Notes: generated by a model not told the origin, from the sequence alone. A DNA stretch of 64,000 nt from Streptomyces sp. NBC_00448 (GCF_036014115.1 NZ_CP107913.1:3599001-3663000); one strand, 5' to 3'. Positions 28,315 to 37,797 are shown, counted from the first letter of the stretch. Translations and numbers: made by a program.

Positions 28315-30108
28315 TCACCGCATTCGGGTCGCCCACTCCTGCACCTTTTTGATGCGCTCGGCGAGCTGCCCGGCGCTCGCCTCGGCACTGGGCGGACCAC
28401 CGCAAACCCGGCGCAACTCGTTGTGCACGACGCCGTGCGGTTTGCCGCTCTGGTGGTGATACGCACCCACCAGGGTGTTGAGCTGTTTGCGCAGTTCGAG
28501 AAGCTGGCGATGGGTGACGATCGGCCGCCGCTCGGCGGGCAGTTCGAGCAGATCGGCCTCTTCGTCCGGTTTCTTCCGGCTGTGCGAGATCTGCCGGGCC
28601 TGCCGCCGTTGGAGCAGTATCTGCACCTGGTCCGGCTCCAGCAGCCCGGGGATGCCGAGGTAGTCCTGCTCCTCCTCGCTGCCCGGGTGCGCCTGCATGC
28701 CGAACTCGGCGCCGTCGTAGAGCACCCGGTCGAAGACCGCGTCGGACTCCAGCGCCTCGAACGGCAGCAGGTCGTCGTCGGTCGCCTCGTCGTCGGCCTT
28801 CTCGGCGTCGGCGAGCAGCTGGTCCTCCTCGGCGAACGGGTCCTCCTCGCCGCCCTTCTTCGGCTTGTCGAGCACGTGGTCGCGCTCGACCTCCATCTCG
28901 TTGGCGAACTCCAGCAGCATCGGGATGGTCGGCACGAACACCGACGCCGTCTCGCCGCGCCGCCGGGACCGTACGAAGCGGCCCACCGCCTGCGCGAAGA
29001 ACAGCGGGGTGGAGATGGTGGTGGCGTAGACGCCGACCGCCAGGCGGGGCACGTCGACGCCCTCGGAGACCATCCGCACCGCGACCATCCAGCGGTCCTC
29101 GGACGCGGCGAACTCCTCGATCCGCTTGGAGGCGCCGGTGTCGTCGGAGAGCACCACGGTCGGCTTGTGCCCGGTCAGCTCCTTGAGCAGCTTGGCGTAG
29201 GCACGGGCCGAGTCCTGGTCGGTGGCGATCACCAGGCCGCCCGCGTCCGGGATGCCCTTGCGGACCTCGGTCAGGCGCTGGTCGGCGCTCTTGAGCACGT
29301 TGGGAATCCACTCGCCGGTGGGCGCGAGCGCGGTGCGCCACGCCTGGCCGGTGGCGTCCTTGGTCATCGGCTCGCCCAGCCGCGCGGACAACTCGTCGCC
29401 GGCCCGGGTGCGCCAGCGCATCGTGCCGGAGTAGCTGAGGAAGATCACCGGGCGGACCACGCCGTCGGCGAGCGCGTTGCCGTACCCGTAGGTGTAGTCG
29501 GCGGAGGAGCGGCGGATGCCGTCGTTGCCCTCCTCGTAGACCACGAACGGGATCGGGTTGGTGTCGGAGCGGAACGGGGTGCCGGTCAGCGCGAGGCGGC
29601 GGGTGGCCGGCTCGAACGCCTCCAGGCAGGCCTCACCCCAGGACTTGCTGTCGCCGGCGTGGTGGATCTCGTCGAGGATCACCAGGGTCTTGCGCTGCTC
29701 GCAGCGGTTGCGGTGCAGCATCGGCCGCACCCCGACGCCCGCGTACGTCACGGCGACTCCGTGGAACTCGCGTCCGACCGGGCCCGCGCTGTAGTCGGGG
29801 TCGAGCTTGATCCCTATCCGCGCCGCGGCGTCCGCCCACTGCGTCTTGAGGTGCTCGGTCGGGGCGACCACGGTGATCTGCTGCACCATGTGGTTGTGGA
29901 GCAGGTACGACGCCAGGCTGAGCGCGAAGGTGGTCTTCCCGGCGCCGGGCGTCGCCACCGCGAGGAAGTCCCGCGGCTGCGCCGCCACGTAGGCGTCGAT
30001 GGCGCCCTGCTGCCAGGCCCGCAGCTTGTTCGCCGTGCCCCAGGGGGCCCTCCCGGGGAAGGCGGGCGACAGGTGGTGGGAATGGGGGTGCGAGGCGGCG
30101 GTAGTCAC
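28315..30108 (-). CDS. Superfamily 2 DEAD/DEAH-box helicase
   Basis: A 597-residue SF2 helicase. Q-like LRAWQQGAIDAYVAA precedes motif I ATPGAGKTTFAL, motif Ia VVAPTEHLKTQW, motif II DEIHH (a DEIH box), motif III LTGTPFR and motif VI QAVGRFVRSRR. The last 200 residues are acidic, then basic with no known domain. It resembles UvsW/XPB-type and type III restriction helicases. It stands alone without a nuclease or methylase partner, so a housekeeping role in DNA or RNA metabolism is more likely than defence. Confidence 0.88.
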   Translation of the reverse strand: MTTAASHPHSHHLSPAFPGRAPWGTANKLRAWQQGAIDAYVAAQPRDFLAVATPGAGKTTFALSLASYLLHNHMVQQITVVAPTEHLKTQWADAAARIGIKLDPDYSAGPVGREFHGVAVTYAGVGVRPMLHRNRCEQRKTLVILDEIHHAGDSKSWGEACLEAFEPATRRLALTGTPFRSDTNPIPFVVYEEGNDGIRRSSADYTYGYGNALADGVVRPVIFLSYSGTMRWRTRAGDELSARLGEPMTKDATGQAWRTALAPTGEWIPNVLKSADQRLTEVRKGIPDAGGLVIATDQDSARAYAKLLKELTGHKPTVVLSDDTGASKRIEEFAASEDRWMVAVRMVSEGVDVPRLAVGVYATTISTPLFFAQAVGRFVRSRRRGETASVFVPTIPMLLEFANEMEVERDHVLDKPKKGGEEDPFAEEDQLLADAEKADDEATDDDLLPFEALESDAVFDRVLYDGAEFGMQAHPGSEEEQDYLGIPGLLEPDQVQILLQRRQARQISHSRKKPDEEADLLELPAERRPIVTHRQLLELRKQLNTLVGAYHHQSGKPHGVVHNELRRVCGGPPSAEASAGQLAERIKKVQEWATRMR

Positions 30109-30345
30109 GGTCTCCGTAAGGGGGTTGTCGGCGCGGGCGGCCGCGCGGGTCGGTTCGGTACGAAAACCGCCTCAGCCTACCGGGCGGCACGGCGGCCATC
30201 CCGCGGCGGCGCGAGCGCGCCGCCCCGGTGCGACCCACCTCACAGTGCGGCGAAAGGACGGCGCGGGTTGCGTCTCCGGTGCGGCAGACTGCCTGACAGC
30301 GCGGTGTGGGGCCGCGAGGGGGCGGCGGCGAACCCGGGGGGCGGG

Positions 30346-31587
30346 ATGGGAATCGGCATGACCGGACGCGGCGGGCGGGCGCGGGCCGGCGTGGTGGCGC
30401 TGGCGGTGCTGTTGGTGCTGGCGGGGGTGGTGGCGCTGGTCAAGTACGAGCGGCGCGACAAGGGCACCCCGTACGTGCCGCCGCGCGCCGGCCAGGCGTC
30501 GATCCTGCTCACCGCCGACCAGGCCGGCTCCGGTCTCGACCTCAACACGATCCGCGCCGACGACGGCATGGCCTTCGCTCCCGACGGCTCCCTCTACGTG
30601 CTGCGCACCGACCTGTTCAGGGTCTCGCCCGACCGCAAGGTGTCCCGGGTGTGGCGGGCCGGCGCGTACGCCACCGGCGGGCTCACGGTGCTCCCCGACG
30701 GCACCGTCGCGGTCGGCGTGCGGGGCGGGGTGCTGCGGATCGACGCGCACGGCAAGGCGTCGACGCTGGCGGGCAGCCCGGACCCGGCGCCCGGGAAGAA
30801 GAAGGGGAAGGGCGACGACGACGGCGCCGGCACCGGCGGTACGAGCGGAACCGGCGGCACGGGCAGCACGGGCGGGGACTCCGGCGCGAAGGGCGCCGCG
30901 GGCCCCGCCGGGTCGACCGACGCGACGGGCTCGACCCTCCCCGCCGGCTCCACCGCGTTCGTCGGCGTGGCCCGGCCGCTGGGCACGCGGCCGGACGGCG
31001 CCCTGCTCGTCCAGGACTTCAGCGCCGTCTACGCCGTCGAGGACGGCACCGCGACCAAGGTGCTGGACACCCCCGTCGCCAGTGCCTACCTCAACACCGA
31101 CACCGACACCGACGCCGTACGGCCCACCGCCGACGCCGCGGGTGACGTGTACTTCGTGGCCGCGGCCGACCACGTCGCCGGCCTCTCCCACCGCATCACC
31201 CGGGTCACCCCGTCCGGCGAGTCCGCGCCGCTCCCGATCCCGAAGAGGATTCCCGGCCTGCCCGGCGACCCCGACCGGCTCACCGTGCAGTCGCTGGCCG
31301 GGGACGGCGCCGACGGGGTCTACGTCGACGCGGTCGGCGGGAGCGGCGGGAGCGGCGGGAGCGGGTCCACCGGCGGCCTGGACGACTACATCGTCCACCT
31401 CCACGACGGCAAGGCCCGGGTCGTCGGGCACAGCCACACCGCCGCGCACGTTCTCGACTGCACGCTGCCGCACGCGGTGAGCGCCCTCGAACTGCCCTGC
31501 TCCCTGCCGGCCGGCATGGCCTACCGCGACGGACGGCTCGCGCTGGACGGGATGGTGCACTACACGCTCGAAGTGGCCGTCTCCTAG
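30346..31587 (+). CDS. Membrane-anchored beta-propeller (NHL-like) protein
   Basis: A 413-residue protein. One N-terminal helix (VVALAVLLVLAGVVALV) anchors an extracellular domain of propeller-like repeats (MAFAPDGSLYVL, GLTVLPDGTVAVG, RPDGALLVQ, DAAGDVYFVA). A Gly/Thr/Ser linker splits two blades near residue 150, and another Gly/Ser run lies near 340. Two ATGs compete. 30346 follows a G-run and is used. It is divergent from the helicase. Ligand and role are unknown. Confidence 0.75.
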   Translation: MGIGMTGRGGRARAGVVALAVLLVLAGVVALVKYERRDKGTPYVPPRAGQASILLTADQAGSGLDLNTIRADDGMAFAPDGSLYVLRTDLFRVSPDRKVSRVWRAGAYATGGLTVLPDGTVAVGVRGGVLRIDAHGKASTLAGSPDPAPGKKKGKGDDDGAGTGGTSGTGGTGSTGGDSGAKGAAGPAGSTDATGSTLPAGSTAFVGVARPLGTRPDGALLVQDFSAVYAVEDGTATKVLDTPVASAYLNTDTDTDAVRPTADAAGDVYFVAAADHVAGLSHRITRVTPSGESAPLPIPKRIPGLPGDPDRLTVQSLAGDGADGVYVDAVGGSGGSGGSGSTGGLDDYIVHLHDGKARVVGHSHTAAHVLDCTLPHAVSALELPCSLPAGMAYRDGRLALDGMVHYTLEVAVS

Positions 31588-31702
31588 CCGGAACCCGAGG
31601 CCATCGACCCGGAATCCGGAAGCCGGAAGTTCGGGCCCCGTTGTGCGGCCCCGGGAGTTCCCGCCCGGGACCCCGCTCGCGCGCCCGCGGCCCTCCCGGG
31701 GT

Positions 31703-33304
31703 TCAGCCGCGGGCCGGCCTGGTGCGCAGCCGCGCCGCGACCAGTGTGCCGGCCAGCGCGATCACCGCCGTCGGCACGAATACCGCGGCGAACGCGGCCG
31801 GGTGGCCGGTGGTGGCGCCCGCGACCGCGGCACCGGTGGCCGCGCCGACCGAGCCGCCGCCGAGCGCGGTGAAGACGGTGCCGGCGCCGCCCACGATCAG
31901 CACGTTGGAGAGCGAGTCGGCGACCTGGAGGGCCGCGGAGTTGGTGCCCGCCTCGGCCGGCGGGGACAGCCGCAGCATCAGCACGCTCAGCACGGAGATG
32001 GTCAGCCCCATGCCGAGGCCGCCCGCGCACCAGGCCACCGCCACGATCCACGGCGGCACCGAGTGGATCAGCACGAACGGCAGCGTGCCGATGGCGGCCG
32101 CGGTCAGCGCCATGCCGGCCTGCGCCAGCCGCTCGCGGAACGGCTCCAGCCGCGGCCTGGACTGCAGGTAGGAGCCGAGCGCCCAGGTCAGCCCGCCACC
32201 CGACAGCGAGAGGCCGGCCAGCGTCGGGGACAGGCCGCGCTGGGTGACCAGCATCAGCGGCACGAAGCTCTCCGCCGCGAAGAACGAACCCGCCGCGATG
32301 CCGCGCATCAGCACCACCGTCGGCAGTCCCCGTACGGCCCGGAACGTGCCCCGCGGCAACAGCCGCAGCGCGGCCGGCACCAGCAGCCCCGCACCGGCCA
32401 CCGCCGGCAGCACGGACAGCGGCCGCAGGTCCTGCCCCGCGTACTGGAGCAGCGCGGCGCCGCACGCGAGCGCCCCCGCCCACCAGATCCGCCGGCCCGC
32501 CGGCCGCGCAGCGGAACTCTCCCCGCGCTGCGCCGCCGCTGCCTCCCGGGTGGCCCGGCGCAGCGCGGGCAGCATCACGGCCAGGGGCAGCACCACCAGC
32601 ACCGGGATCGCCAGGAACACCCAGCGCCAGCCGAGGTGCTGGGTGACCGTGCCGGACACCAGCGGCCCGACGATCGAGGGCACCACCCAGGACGCGGAGA
32701 ACGCGGCCATCACCGCGGGCCGCAGCCGTTCGGGATAGGCCCGGCCCACCACCACGTACAGCGCCACGATCACCAGTCCGCCGCCGAGCCCCTGCACCGC
32801 CCGGCCCAGCACGAACACGCCCATCGACTGGGCGGTGCCGCTGACCACCAGGCCCGCGCCGAACCCGGCGATGCCGGTGGCCAGCGGCGCCAGCGGGCCG
32901 CCGCGGTCGCACCACTGCCCGCTCACCACCATGGCGAGCAGCGAGGTGGTGAAGTAGCCGGAGAACGCGAACGCGTACAGCCCGACGCCGTGCAGGTCCC
33001 GGGCGGCGACCGGCATCGCGGTGCTCACGGCGGTCGCCTCGAAGGCGATCATCAGCACCACGGAGACGATGCCGAAGGTGAGCGCGCGGTACGGGCGGGA
33101 CAGCACGCCGCCGTCGGTCGCCGGCATCTGCGCCAGGTCCCGTGCGGCGGCCTGTTCCGGAAGGGTCCCCGCGCCGTGCGCGCCGCCCGGAGCGGCACTG
33201 TCCGGCGCGGCGCCGGCCTGAACGGTCGTGCCCGCGGCGGCTTTCCCCGCGGTGGCACCGCGCCGTCCGTGGCGGGTGCGCGTGGTCGGTCTCGTCGGTG
33301 CCAT
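31703..33304 (-). CDS. MFS multidrug-type transporter (DHA2-like)
   Basis: A 533-residue transporter. About 60 polar N-terminal residues precede the first helix. It then shows FEATAVSTAMPVAARDL, a DHA2-type TM1 motif, FVLGRAVQGLGGGLVIVALY, and about 14 hydrophobic segments. A shorter start at MPATDGG is possible, since the N-terminal extension is low complexity. Drug export is the family role. The substrate is unknown. Confidence 0.82.
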   Translation of the reverse strand: MAPTRPTTRTRHGRRGATAGKAAAGTTVQAGAAPDSAAPGGAHGAGTLPEQAAARDLAQMPATDGGVLSRPYRALTFGIVSVVLMIAFEATAVSTAMPVAARDLHGVGLYAFAFSGYFTTSLLAMVVSGQWCDRGGPLAPLATGIAGFGAGLVVSGTAQSMGVFVLGRAVQGLGGGLVIVALYVVVGRAYPERLRPAVMAAFSASWVVPSIVGPLVSGTVTQHLGWRWVFLAIPVLVVLPLAVMLPALRRATREAAAAQRGESSAARPAGRRIWWAGALACGAALLQYAGQDLRPLSVLPAVAGAGLLVPAALRLLPRGTFRAVRGLPTVVLMRGIAAGSFFAAESFVPLMLVTQRGLSPTLAGLSLSGGGLTWALGSYLQSRPRLEPFRERLAQAGMALTAAAIGTLPFVLIHSVPPWIVAVAWCAGGLGMGLTISVLSVLMLRLSPPAEAGTNSAALQVADSLSNVLIVGGAGTVFTALGGGSVGAATGAAVAGATTGHPAAFAAVFVPTAVIALAGTLVAARLRTRPARG

Positions 33305-33532
33305 CCGGCCAGGGTAAGGGTCGCCGGGCAGTGCGCGCCCCTACCCGTAGGCGTTAATCGGATCAGCCGATGGACCTAGGCCGCGCGCCGGAACGTGCGC
33401 CGGGCGCCGGGCGCGCGGCGGGTGGAGCGCGTGGCCGGCCGTGAACGCCGTATGGCAGTCGTGTTGCGGGATGGGCCGTACCGTTGACCGCGCGTACCGC
33501 GGACCGGCATGGTCAGAGCAGCGAGAGCACGC

Positions 33533-33606
33533 GGCCGCGTGCCCGAGTGGTCAGGGACTCGTCTGCAAAGCGAGCTACACCGGTTCGAATCCGGTCGCGG
33601 CCTCCA
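33533..33606 (+). tRNA. tRNA-Cys, anticodon GCA
   Basis: A 74-base tRNA with an encoded CCA end. Acceptor arms GGCCGCG (33533-33539) and CGCGGCC (33596-33602) pair fully. The D arm is CCC-GAGTGGTCA-GGG, and the anticodon loop CTGCAAA has GCA at 33565-33567. The T arm is ACCGG-TTCGAAT-CCGGT. The discriminator is T, as expected for Cys. Confidence 0.97.
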
Positions 33607-33611
33607 CGTCC

Positions 33612-33641
33612 GGCCCGGCGCCCGTCACACGGGCCCGGGCC
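33612..33641 (+). terminator. Terminator hairpin after tRNA-Cys
   Basis: GGCCCGGCGCCCGT (33612-33625), loop CAC and ACGGGCCCGGGCC (33629-33641) form a 13-bp stem with one bulge. It starts 6 bases after the tRNA end. There is no U-run, as is usual in Streptomyces. Confidence 0.65.
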
Positions 33642-33730
33642 GGTCGGCGTTCACGCGTCCGTTACGCGGCGGGATGCCGGGCCCCGGGCGGGTCAACCCC
33701 CGCAACCCCGCAACCCCCCGCCCGGCGGCC

Positions 33731-34912
33731 TCACCTGGCCATCACCACCGCCACGATCACCGCGATCACCACCGCCAGTGCCACGATCGCCGCCGTGATC
33801 TTCGCGGCGCTGTACGGGCGTTCGCCGATCACCTCGCCGGTGCGGGCGTTCACCATGACCTGCCAGCTCTTGCCCGCGTGCAGGTACGTCAGAAACCACA
33901 CCGGCAGCAGCATCAGCTTGAACGTCACGTCGTCGTACCGGGTGTTCACCGAGGTGACCCGCTGCTCGTCGCCGCCGATGTCGGCGCGGCAGTCCCCCTC
34001 GATCACGCCCGCCATCCGCTGCTTCGCCGTCTCCAGGCCCTGTTCGGGCTCGACGTCGTAGCGCACCGTCTGGAAGCCGGCCAGGTACTCCGGCTGGTAG
34101 GGGCGCGCCTCCTCCAGCGGCCAGGGGGTGAGCTTGTCCAGCTGCTTGGACTTCACATGGCTGGTGCCGGCCACCAGGATGTCGTCGAAGGCGCGGGCCA
34201 CGGTGCCGGAGGCGTGGTGCCAGCGGGTGTGCTGGACCTGGCGGGTGCGGGTGACCTGCTCCCCGTTCTCCGTCGTGGTGTAGGTCTCGGTGGTGTAGTA
34301 GTGCTCGCCGCGCTGGCCCTGGTAGTGCGAGGTGGTCGCCGCGTCGTACGTCCAGTGCGGCAGGTAGCTGCCCTTGAACGTCTCCGCCTCGGTGACCTTC
34401 TTCAGGCTGCTCGGCGCGAACCAGCGCGAGGACGTCCAGGTGCTCAGCCGGTCCCGGGCGGCCCTGCGGTCCAGGCCGAACGGGACGACCGCCTCGGGCA
34501 CCACCCGCTCGGTCAGTTCGGCGTCGGCGACCAGGGGGGTCGCGCAGAACTGGCAGCGCGCCGACAGGTCGTCGGTCTCGGTACGGGCGCCGCACCCCGG
34601 GCAGAGGAACGCCCGCGCCTCGCCCAGCACCGCGGCGCGCGGCTTGTCCCGCAGCGTCGCGAGCTCCGCGATGGGGTGCTCGCGGACCTGGCGCGGCAGC
34701 TCCGCCAACGCCCGCTCGTGGCCGCAGTACGGGCACTTGAGCGCGCCCGCGCCCGGCGAGAACTCGACGGTGGCGCCGCACGCCTCGCAGGGGGTCGACC
34801 GCACGCCGCCCGCCCCGGCCGCCGTCCCTGCTTCCGGTCCCGATCCCGGCCCCGCCTGGGTGGAACCGGTGCCGGCCACCACGCCCTCCGGCCCGCGCTC
34901 TTCCGTGCTCAT
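33731..34912 (-). CDS. Zinc-ribbon membrane protein, partner of the SPFH gene
   Basis: A 393-residue protein with two zinc ribbons: CEACG/CPYCGHE near residue 45 and CPGCG/CQFCATP near 105. A soluble middle domain is rich in aromatic and Tyr/Thr residues (YYTTETYTTTENGEQVTRTR). One C-terminal helix (ITAAIVALAVVIAVIVAVVM) anchors it, leaving the ribbons in the cytosol. The start MSTEERG at 34912 follows GGGGGAGAG. It lies directly downstream of the SPFH gene on the same strand. A similar pairing, YdjG/YdjH with YdjI, tethers PspA to membranes in Bacillus, so a membrane-stress role is plausible. Confidence 0.75.
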   Translation of the reverse strand: MSTEERGPEGVVAGTGSTQAGPGSGPEAGTAAGAGGVRSTPCEACGATVEFSPGAGALKCPYCGHERALAELPRQVREHPIAELATLRDKPRAAVLGEARAFLCPGCGARTETDDLSARCQFCATPLVADAELTERVVPEAVVPFGLDRRAARDRLSTWTSSRWFAPSSLKKVTEAETFKGSYLPHWTYDAATTSHYQGQRGEHYYTTETYTTTENGEQVTRTRQVQHTRWHHASGTVARAFDDILVAGTSHVKSKQLDKLTPWPLEEARPYQPEYLAGFQTVRYDVEPEQGLETAKQRMAGVIEGDCRADIGGDEQRVTSVNTRYDDVTFKLMLLPVWFLTYLHAGKSWQVMVNARTGEVIGERPYSAAKITAAIVALAVVIAVIVAVVMAR

Positions 34913-35058
34913 GGCAGTGCTCTCCCCCACTCCTTGGGTCGTCCGTCCGTGCCTCGACGTGCGTGCGTGCTTCCGTACGTGCGTACTTGTGTACGTCGCG
35001 ACGGGTCCGGCCGGCTACACGGGTGCGCCGTGCCCCGCCGCCCGGGCGCCGGGCGTCC

Positions 35059-36222
35059 TCACGCCTGCGGCGGCAGCGGCGGCGGTACGGCCCCGAACAG
35101 CCCGCCGACCTCGGGGACCTGGGCGGCCGGCAGCCATCCGGCCATGCCGTCCTTCCAGACCAGCGTCTCGCGGGTGAGGGTGCCCGCGCCGACCAGGCCG
35201 GACAGCGCGGCGGCGTCGTACGGGCCCTGCTGGGCGCCGCCGATCCCGACGAACCACTGGGCGGGCTGGGGCAGCGGCGGCGGGGCGGCCGCGGCGGGGG
35301 CTGGTGCGGGTGCGGCCGGGGCGGCGGCGGCCGGGGCCGCGGTCGCGGGAGCCGCCGGGGCCTGCGGGGTGAGCCCCGCGGCGATCCGCTGGCCCATCGC
35401 CATGCCGATGCCCAGGCCGACGCCCTCGCCCGCGCCGCCCGGGTTGCGGGCCGCCTCCCCGATCGCGTTCGCCGCCTGGAACTGCGTGAACTGGTCGAGG
35501 TTGCCCGCGATGCCCATCCGCGAGCGGGTGTCGATGGCCTGCTCGACCTCCGGCGGCAGCGAGATGTTCTCGATCACGAACTTCGGCACCGAGATGCCGA
35601 CCGACGCCAGCTCCTGGCTGAGCACCACGGCCAGCCGGGCGCCGATCGCGTCCTGCTGCGTGGCCAGGTCCAGCATCGGCACGCCCGAGGTGGCCAGTGC
35701 GTTGGACAGCCGCCCGACGATGAGCTGCCGCAGGTACTCCTGCACCTCCTCGGTGCGGAACTGCGGGTCGGTGCCGGCCAGTTCGCGCAGCAGCGCGGGC
35801 GCGTCCACCACCTTCGCGGCGAACGAGCCGAACGCCCGCAGCCGTACCATCCCGAACTCGGCGTCCCGCACGATCACCGGGTTCGCCGTCCCCCACTTCA
35901 TGTCGGTGAACTGGCGGGTCGTGACGAAGTACACCTCGGCCTTGAACGGCGAGTCGAAGCCGTACTTCCAGCCCTTCAGCGTGGACAGGATCGGCATGTT
36001 CTGGGTCTGGAGGGTGTAGGTGCCAGGCGTGTAGACGTCGGCGATCTGGCCCTCGTTGACGAACACCGCGGTCTGGGACTCGCGCACGATGAGCTTGGCG
36101 CCCATCTTGATCTCGTTGTCGTGCCGGGGGAAGCGCCACACGATGGTGTCCCGACTGTCGTCGGTCCACTCCACGATGTCGATGAACTCGCCCCGGATCG
36201 CGTCGAACAGACCCACGCCCAT
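35059..36222 (-). CDS. SPFH-domain protein with C-terminal GYF_2-like domain
   Basis: A 387-residue protein of the 'virion core protein' branch of the SPFH family. The SPFH part covers residues 20-260 (FIDIVEWTDDSRDTIVWRFP, ESQTAVFVNEGQIADVY, TRQFTDMKWGTANPV). There is no N-terminal transmembrane helix. A Pro/Ala-rich linker leads to a GYF_2-like domain near residue 320 (WFVGIGGAQQGPYDAAAL, then LVWKDGMAGW). The start MGVGLFDAI at 36222 follows a G-rich ribosome site. The next gene is a zinc-ribbon membrane protein, the likely membrane partner. Confidence 0.82.
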   Translation of the reverse strand: MGVGLFDAIRGEFIDIVEWTDDSRDTIVWRFPRHDNEIKMGAKLIVRESQTAVFVNEGQIADVYTPGTYTLQTQNMPILSTLKGWKYGFDSPFKAEVYFVTTRQFTDMKWGTANPVIVRDAEFGMVRLRAFGSFAAKVVDAPALLRELAGTDPQFRTEEVQEYLRQLIVGRLSNALATSGVPMLDLATQQDAIGARLAVVLSQELASVGISVPKFVIENISLPPEVEQAIDTRSRMGIAGNLDQFTQFQAANAIGEAARNPGGAGEGVGLGIGMAMGQRIAAGLTPQAPAAPATAAPAAAAPAAPAPAPAAAAPPPLPQPAQWFVGIGGAQQGPYDAAALSGLVGAGTLTRETLVWKDGMAGWLPAAQVPEVGGLFGAVPPPLPPQA

Positions 36223-36462
36223 CCCCCATCCCGCGCTTCGCGCGCACTGCCCGCCCCATTGACCGACCAAGCGTCCGAGCACGCCCGAACCCGGGCACTC
36301 TAGCAACCACCCCCACCGCCACCCCTCATGACGTCCGCTCCCGAATCCCCGGTTCCACCGCCCCGCGGTGGGGAGGCGTCGGGCCGCCGCCTGGATTGGC
36401 CCGGAGATCGGGAGTCGTAGTGGCCCAGGGGTGGAGGGGCGGGGGGACGTAGCGTCAGGGGT

Positions 36463-36909
36463 ATGACGCGACGAGGGAGTTACGCACAGCAGGCGCCGGA
36501 CGTGTTCAGGACGATGCTGGCGTTCAGTCAGGCGGCCGTGAAGGGGCTCGACCCGGTGATCGGGGAACTGGTGAAGATCAGGGCCTCGCAGATCAACCGG
36601 TGCGCGTTCTGCCTGGACATGCACGTGAAGGACGCGCGGAAGGCGGGCGAGAGCGACGAGCGGATCGACCTGCTGGCGGCGTGGGAGGAGGTCGACGGGC
36701 TCTACACCGACAAGGAGCGGGCGGCGCTGGCGCTGACCGAGGCGGTCACGGTGCTCACCGAGGGGTTCGTGCCGGACGAGGTGTACGCGCGGGCCGCGGC
36801 GCACTTCGACGAGGCCGAACTGACCCGGCTGGTCAGCGCGATCGTGGCGATCAACGCGTGGAACCGCTTCAACGTGACGTTCCGCACGGCCCCCGGGAGC
36901 CAGGCATGA
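36463..36909 (+). CDS. AhpD-like carboxymuconolactone decarboxylase-family protein
   Basis: A 148-residue all-helical protein of the AhpD fold. The redox motif CAFCLDMH (CxxCxxxH) near residues 47-54 is intact, so thiol-dependent peroxidase activity is expected. A -10-like TAGCGT (36450-36455) lies 7 bases before the ATG, consistent with a leaderless start. It overlaps the next gene (ATGA), so both are translated together. Confidence 0.85.
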   Translation: MTRRGSYAQQAPDVFRTMLAFSQAAVKGLDPVIGELVKIRASQINRCAFCLDMHVKDARKAGESDERIDLLAAWEEVDGLYTDKERAALALTEAVTVLTEGFVPDEVYARAAAHFDEAELTRLVSAIVAINAWNRFNVTFRTAPGSQA

Positions 36910-37652
36910 GCGGCACGGCCATCGGCGGCAAGGCCGCCGTCCTGCGCGCCCTGCACCACGACCGGGCGGCCGACGATCCGCTGGTGCTGCCCGGACCGTG
37001 GGACGCCGCGAGCGCGAAAGTGTTCGCGGATGCCGGCTTCCCCGCGCTGGCCACGCCCAGCGCGGGGGTCTCGGCGTCGCTCGGCTACCCCGACGGGCAG
37101 GGCACTCCCCCGGCCGAGATGTTCGCCGCGATCCGCCGGATCACCCGGGCCGTGGACGTGCCGGTCAGCGCGGACGTCGAGGCCGGATACGGGCTGCCCG
37201 CCGCGGAGTTGGTGGAGCGGCTGCTCGAAGCGGGGGCCGTCGGGTGCAACCTGGAGGACTCCGACCCGGCGACGGGTGCGCTGCGGGACCCGGGCGCCCA
37301 GGCGGAGTTCCTCGCGGAGGTGCGGGCCGCGGCGGGCGACGCGCTCGTCCTCAACGCGCGCGTCGACACGTATCTGGCGGGGGCCGACCGTACGCCCGCG
37401 GCCGCGATCGCCCGAGGGCGGCGGTACGCCGAGGCCGGGGTGGACGTGATCTACCCGATCCTCGCCGGTCCGCAGACGCTCGGCCTGATCGCCGAGGGGG
37501 TCGGGCTCCCCGTCAACGCGCTGTGCAAGCCGGGCGGGCCGGCGCCCCGCGAACTCGGGGTGTTCGGCGCCACCCGGGTGACCTTCGGGGGAGGCATGCA
37601 GCACCAGGCGATGGACGATCTCCGCGTCACCGCGGAGGCGTTGCGGGGCTGA
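36906..37652 (+). CDS. Isocitrate lyase/PEP mutase-family protein
   Basis: A 248-residue TIM-barrel protein. The family phosphate and metal site is visible as VLPGPWDAASAKVFADAGF, ADVEAGYG (metal Asp and Glu) and CNLEDSD. NARVDTYLAG follows. The Cys-based lyase motif KKCGH is absent, so it is not an isocitrate lyase. Phosphonopyruvate hydrolase, oxaloacetase or 2-methylisocitrate-lyase-like activity is possible. Its ATG overlaps the AhpD-like stop. Confidence 0.8.
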   Translation: MSGTAIGGKAAVLRALHHDRAADDPLVLPGPWDAASAKVFADAGFPALATPSAGVSASLGYPDGQGTPPAEMFAAIRRITRAVDVPVSADVEAGYGLPAAELVERLLEAGAVGCNLEDSDPATGALRDPGAQAEFLAEVRAAAGDALVLNARVDTYLAGADRTPAAAIARGRRYAEAGVDVIYPILAGPQTLGLIAEGVGLPVNALCKPGGPAPRELGVFGATRVTFGGGMQHQAMDDLRVTAEALRG

Positions 37653-37797
37653 GCCGGTCCGCCCGGACTGCCCCGTCCTGGGAGTACCCGGACCTGACGG
37701 CCGGTGGGTGGCTCGTCGCTGCGGGTACCCCCTCGGGGGGAGTTCCCCGCGACCCTGTCGGTGCACGCCGGGACCCCGAGGGCGAGGCGGGGGCTTC
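37653..37797. repeat. Degraded copy of the dispersed intergenic repeat
   Basis: The convergent gap between the PEP-mutase and molybdenum-hydroxylase genes holds GGGAGTACCC, GGGTACCCCCTCGGGGGGAG and GTTCCCCGCGACC, fragments of the family seen at 26.9 and 54.5 kb. It may serve as a two-sided terminator. No gene is present. Confidence 0.45.

Noticed and set aside
28315-30108. Helicase as part of a restriction or phage-defence system
   Set aside because: No nuclease, methylase or other defence partner is adjacent. The neighbours are an IclR regulator and a propeller protein.
28195-30345. Upstream extension of the propeller gene across the helicase
   Set aside because: The extension is antisense to the helicase. 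The hydrophobic anchor and G-rich ribosome site mark the real start at 30346.
33441-34061. Protein-coding frames through the tRNA-Cys locus
   Set aside because: They run across a perfect tRNA cloverleaf and its terminator and have no family resemblance.
36906-37652. True isocitrate lyase
   Set aside because: The protein is too short and lacks the KKCGH active-site motif. Only the shared PEP-mutase fold is supported.
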